From Orientallactaga sibirica (lineage: Eukaryota; Chordata; Mammalia; Rodentia; Dipodidae): a stretch of DNA of 64,000 nucleotides. The stretch lies in the NCBI GenBank assembly GCA_036365145.1, contig JAEOAD010002183.1, forward strand, positions 2,108,001-2,172,000. The letters run 5' to 3'. Positions 60,216 through 64,000 of the stretch are shown in pieces. Position 1 is the stretch's first letter; each line of letters begins with the position of its first letter. The position numbers and the translations under genes were made by a program. The notes below the pieces were generated by a model. That model was not told the origin of the DNA. It did not search any database and saw nothing but the letters and a program-made list of their open reading frames with translations.

Positions 60216-63195
60216 TGTTAGGATTTCTGCCCTAATGTTTTTGCCTTTTACTTTATTTCTACTCTCATCACCTGGCCCTGACTCATATCAAGAGACTTCT
60301 AGATCACTGGCAGCCATGACCTCCCAGCTGGCCAATCTGGCTCCAATTTCTCTCCAGCTGGATCCAAAGAAATCTGTCTGTGTACTCCTTGCAGCCTAAT
60401 TTTCTTAAGACAGTTTTACCCTTCCATCACATGCCCTTTAACCATTACAGAAACCTGAAGGTCTGTAATCAACTGTCCCTGCCCTCTCCAATTCTTTTTT
60501 GTATCTTCAATGACAATGCATTTAATCCAAAATTCATGCATAAAATAAGAGATAAATACAATCTTAAACTTTACTTCATAATATCTAAATTTGAGTTAAT
60601 TCTTTAAATGCTTTTATTAAGATTATAACTATCTTGGAATTAAATGTTCCACTTTCATACTACTTCAGATGAATTGTTTTTGTTAATAATTCTTACACTT
60701 TGGCCTAGCATGTAGGAGAGTGTTCTGAACACAAGTTAAACTGTTACTTCTGGTCCTCCTGGCAATAACAGAGCTGAGTTAGTTTCAGTGTACAATTACA
60801 CAACAATTCTGCCCCAGGGCAACAGAGCCAGTGTAGACTGTGTCTTAAAGGGTAGGTATTTTATATAATCTGCTGAACCAGCTTGTCAATCTTGAACAGG
60901 ATTATTTTGCTTACTAACACATATACCTGACCAAAAGGAAAATGTATACATTCTAAAGACACAAGGTAAGGAAATTTATCCAAACATTTTAGCCATGGAG
61001 TTCTACTTACTCATCTACTATGAGGTGAAGGAAGTTCTGTTTCTTGGGAGAGCTGAGAAGAGAAGCTAAAGTGTCTGTGCTCCAATATCGGGTTGACACG
61101 GAGCTGGCTTGTCAGTTATGATTGATGGCTGCTCTACAGAACTTTAAAAAACTGCCCATTATATAAAGAGGGATGAGTCAAGATGAGAAAAAAAGTTCCT
61201 AAGTTGATGGCATCTGTATCCAGTATGCAAAACCCACAAGTGAGGAAGCAGCAGGACATCTTGGAGATCCAACCCGGAGAAACATGGGATTGCTGCTGGG
61301 TACCATTGTAACCCGCAGAGTTCAACTGTTGCTTTCTCCGTGTACACATGAAATCATGCTGATTCATTCTGAAACCTGGTCCAATGAAGAGGAGGGAAAG
61401 GTCCAAATAAGAAGGAAACAATGAAGGAAGAAAACTTCCATCTTTAATAACAGATTCACAGAACAACAGACCTGGAAGTATATGGGAGGCAAGAGACAAG
61501 CTCTGGCAAAGAGTAGTGTCAACCATGAACAAATCAGGAAGTCCATGAAACTGAACCTTGTGTGTCCCAGGAGAGACACTCAGCCCTGGAGCATATCCCT
61601 GACCACAGAAGGAACAGACAGCTCACTGGCCACATCCATATAGTTAATATAATCGCCACCATGCAAATTCAGTACAACTCAAAGACTAAAGGTTTCTTAG
61701 TTGTTCCACAAGCAGAATACTTTCTCACATGTACAGGATGCAAGTCCTCACGGACCATGAGTAGTCACCTTTACCACAGGTGATTAAGAAACTTGAAGGC
61801 CACCATGTTTACTTCCCTCCCCCAAATACCCTGTCATAAAACCCTGGAGTGAAAACAGGGTCTACCTTGCCTCTACCTCTTGAACTTTGCAGAAAGCCCC
61901 TATGCCCTGCTACACCAGAACCTGGCACCTGACATGATTCACTTCACCATTAATAGGAAGAAAAGAACCTGCAGATAAGCAAAAGGCAAACTGATGTCAG
62001 GGAGCTTCAAGAACAGAGGCTCAGAGTCTGAGCAGGACCAATCTTCATTCCCCCTAGTCCACCCTTATCTGCTGTTTCATCTCCATCAATCCCATAGCTC
62101 ATATTCAATGTTTCAGTGGGAACAGTCGTATTATATACTGCTTAAGAAATCAGGAGAGCATGGGATGTAGTACTGAAAGCATTCCATCAGAAAATTAAAT
62201 TTTAAAAGGCCTGGCAAAACAGAATGTTTAACATTTAACCACAAGGAAAGCTTTGATTTTAAATCACCAAGACTTTGCTGTACATATCAAAACAGAAAGA
62301 TTTACAAAATACAATCCTGCCACCTTGTGGCACTCCTTCAAAAGTACTTCATGACTTTATTCTTTCAACATCTGAAGATACTAATCAAGATAACATCACA
62401 TTTTTTTAAAAAAACCTAAATATTGATGTTGATATTCACTGAAGTATATTAAGTTACCAATATTTTATTTAATGAAAGTGAGGTCAGAACGTAATGTTCT
62501 TCAACTGTAAGATGCACAAATACAACTGTGCTGCACCTAGAACTCTTAAAACTCTTGGTGCCAATTTTCCTTCCTCACATTTAAAATACTCAGCATGCTT
62601 AATAAGCAGAACTGAGTACTTTACTTCCTAGCAGATTGTATTGCTTGACCAATTTTAAAGCACGAAGTAGAAACTACATGATAAATTTCTGTAACATCAC
62701 TACTAACTCTATTTTATTAGATGATAACTAGTTCAGACTCTTCAATGAACCTATTATTTCTTAATACCAAACTGCCATTAAAGAGGTTAGTTCTAAAATA
62801 GTGGATAAAAATACAGAACAACTGACTTTTCAGAGCACCATATATGATAATTAATTCCTTTTAGTAGTATTAAATTACTATGCCTCATGATATATAAAGG
62901 ATTAGAAGTTTATCCTATGAAAATATGAACACCAATTATAGAAAAATGCAGTCAGTGCTGATAATATTATGTCAAACCATATACTACACTGTATTTCAGT
63001 GGAACACCAGGAGCGGAATGCATCTGTGATGCACCTTGCCATCTACATCTTCTAATAAGCCTGTCAGCCTTCTGGTCCCCATCTCAACAACTGCTCCAGG
63101 CCAGGCTTATGCTTCCACTTTCCACGCTCCTAACTACTCAATACAAAAGGACAGATCTCTATAGAGATACAAAGAGAATATATGCTTAAGATATT
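60216..63195. other. Intron: 3-kb stretch with no recognised repeat
   Basis: The longest repeat-poor part of the right half. It is AT-rich, with no exon or RNA gene that I can support. Confidence 0.4.
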
Positions 63196-63199
63196 TTTG

Positions 63200-63333
63200 A
63201 GGCATGGAGAGATGGCTTAGCAGTTAAGGCACTTGCCTGCAAAGCCAAAGGACTAGGTTCAATTCCCCAGGAGCCACACACATCAGGTGCACAGGATGGC
63301 ACTTTGCAGTGGCTGGAGGCCCTGGCATGCCCA

Positions 63334-63368
<35 letters not shown>

Positions 63369-63410
63369 ACCCCTCTCCCTCTCAAATAATAAATAAATTA
63401 ATTAATTAAA
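63200..63410 (+). mobile_element. tRNA-derived SINE
   Basis: 'gcatggagagatggcttagcag', a shortened middle, a (TC)n run at 63337-63368 and an AAATTAATT-type tail. Confidence 0.92.
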
Positions 63411-63794
63411 AGATAATTTTGAAAAGATAACTATTTTGTGCCCCTCTCCCATTTCTCTTAATATTCACTCTCAGAGCTTCCTCTTTAAAACTTTTAGGAA
63501 AGTTGTGGCATTTTTTTCTGTTCTAGAGTATCATTTGAATTAAGTTCCTGAAAATATGATTATGCAAATGACTTTATGGATTAGGAGCAATCATTCCCTT
63601 TACTGTTCATAAATTAAAATAATTTGCTAATCCATAAATCAACCCAGTAAAGTGTAAGACTAAACAAAATTCAAGAAACAAAGATATGCAAATTGATTTG
63701 CTGTCAACACCACCGTTTTAATTAAGCATCATGTTTTCATGAGTCACTATATCTCTTTCTAAAGTTACTGTAACCCCCCTTTCAACTTTGATTT

Positions 63795-63842
63795 AAAAAA
63801 ACAAACAAACAAACAAACAAACAAACAAACAAACAAACAAAC
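63795..63842 (+). repeat. (AAAC)n microsatellite
   Basis: About eleven perfect AAAC units immediately 5' of a SINE head. Confidence 0.97.
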
Positions 63843-64000
63843 AGGGCTGGAGAGATGGCTTAGCCATTAAGGCACCTGCCAGCAAAGCCAAAGGACCCAG
63901 GTTAGTCTTCCCAGTACCTATGGAACGCCAGATGCACAAGGTGGCACATGCATGGAGTTCATTTGCATGTGGCTGGAGGCCCTGGTACACCCATTCTCTC
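63843..64000 (+). mobile_element. tRNA-derived SINE, cut by the window edge
   Basis: The full head 'agggctggagagatggcttag' runs to the TC-rich part. The tail lies beyond the window. Confidence 0.93.

Overview
This window is mammalian nuclear DNA, most likely from a rodent. It contains abundant B1-, B3-, B4- and ID-type SINEs, degenerate and younger L1, long microsatellites and split genes with GT-AG introns. The commonest SINE is tRNA-derived and begins with a 'ggctggagagatggcttag' head. It occurs alongside a B1 variant and an L1 3' end of the kind I associate with jerboas (Dipodidae, e.g. Jaculus). The species call comes from memory of those families, not from a search.

Two protein-coding genes can be supported, arranged tail to tail. 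Positions 1-10022 read as the last intron of SERP2 (+ strand). Its terminal exon at 10023 encodes the last 13 whole codons of this small ER membrane protein, with a poly(A) signal at 10441. Positions ~10470-38905 are intergenic, and I recognise only repeats there. TSC22D1 lies on the - strand at ~38905-42150. Its short isoform is complete: exon 1 at 41836-41960, exon 2 at 41377-41428 and a terminal exon at 39999-40256 plus a ~1.1 kb 3' UTR, together encoding 144 residues. The promoter is a CpG island at ~42040-42480. From ~42500 to 64000 the sequence should be the large first intron of the long TSC22D1 isoform, whose first exon would lie beyond the right edge. This follows from the known gene structure and is not visible here.

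The most interesting non-repeat signal is a second GC-rich, promoter-like module inside TSC22D1, between exons 2 and 3 (40500-41010). It has CRE-like, CCAAT, TATA and X-box-like motifs. Downstream of it, a reading frame runs straight through the 3' splice site into the leucine-zipper exon, so an N-terminally different isoform is possible.

Most of the rest is repeats: tRNA-SINE, B1, B3, B4 and ID copies, several L1 fragments, a MER2/Tigger copy, two Tigger-like copies and one LTR-like copy. There are also a 326-nt pure homopurine run and a compound microsatellite. Several SINE insertions keep clear target-site duplications and show nesting order. I found no bacterial, phage, CRISPR or defence-type system and no convincing new biological system. 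Nearly all long open frames are chance ORFs or repeat translations.
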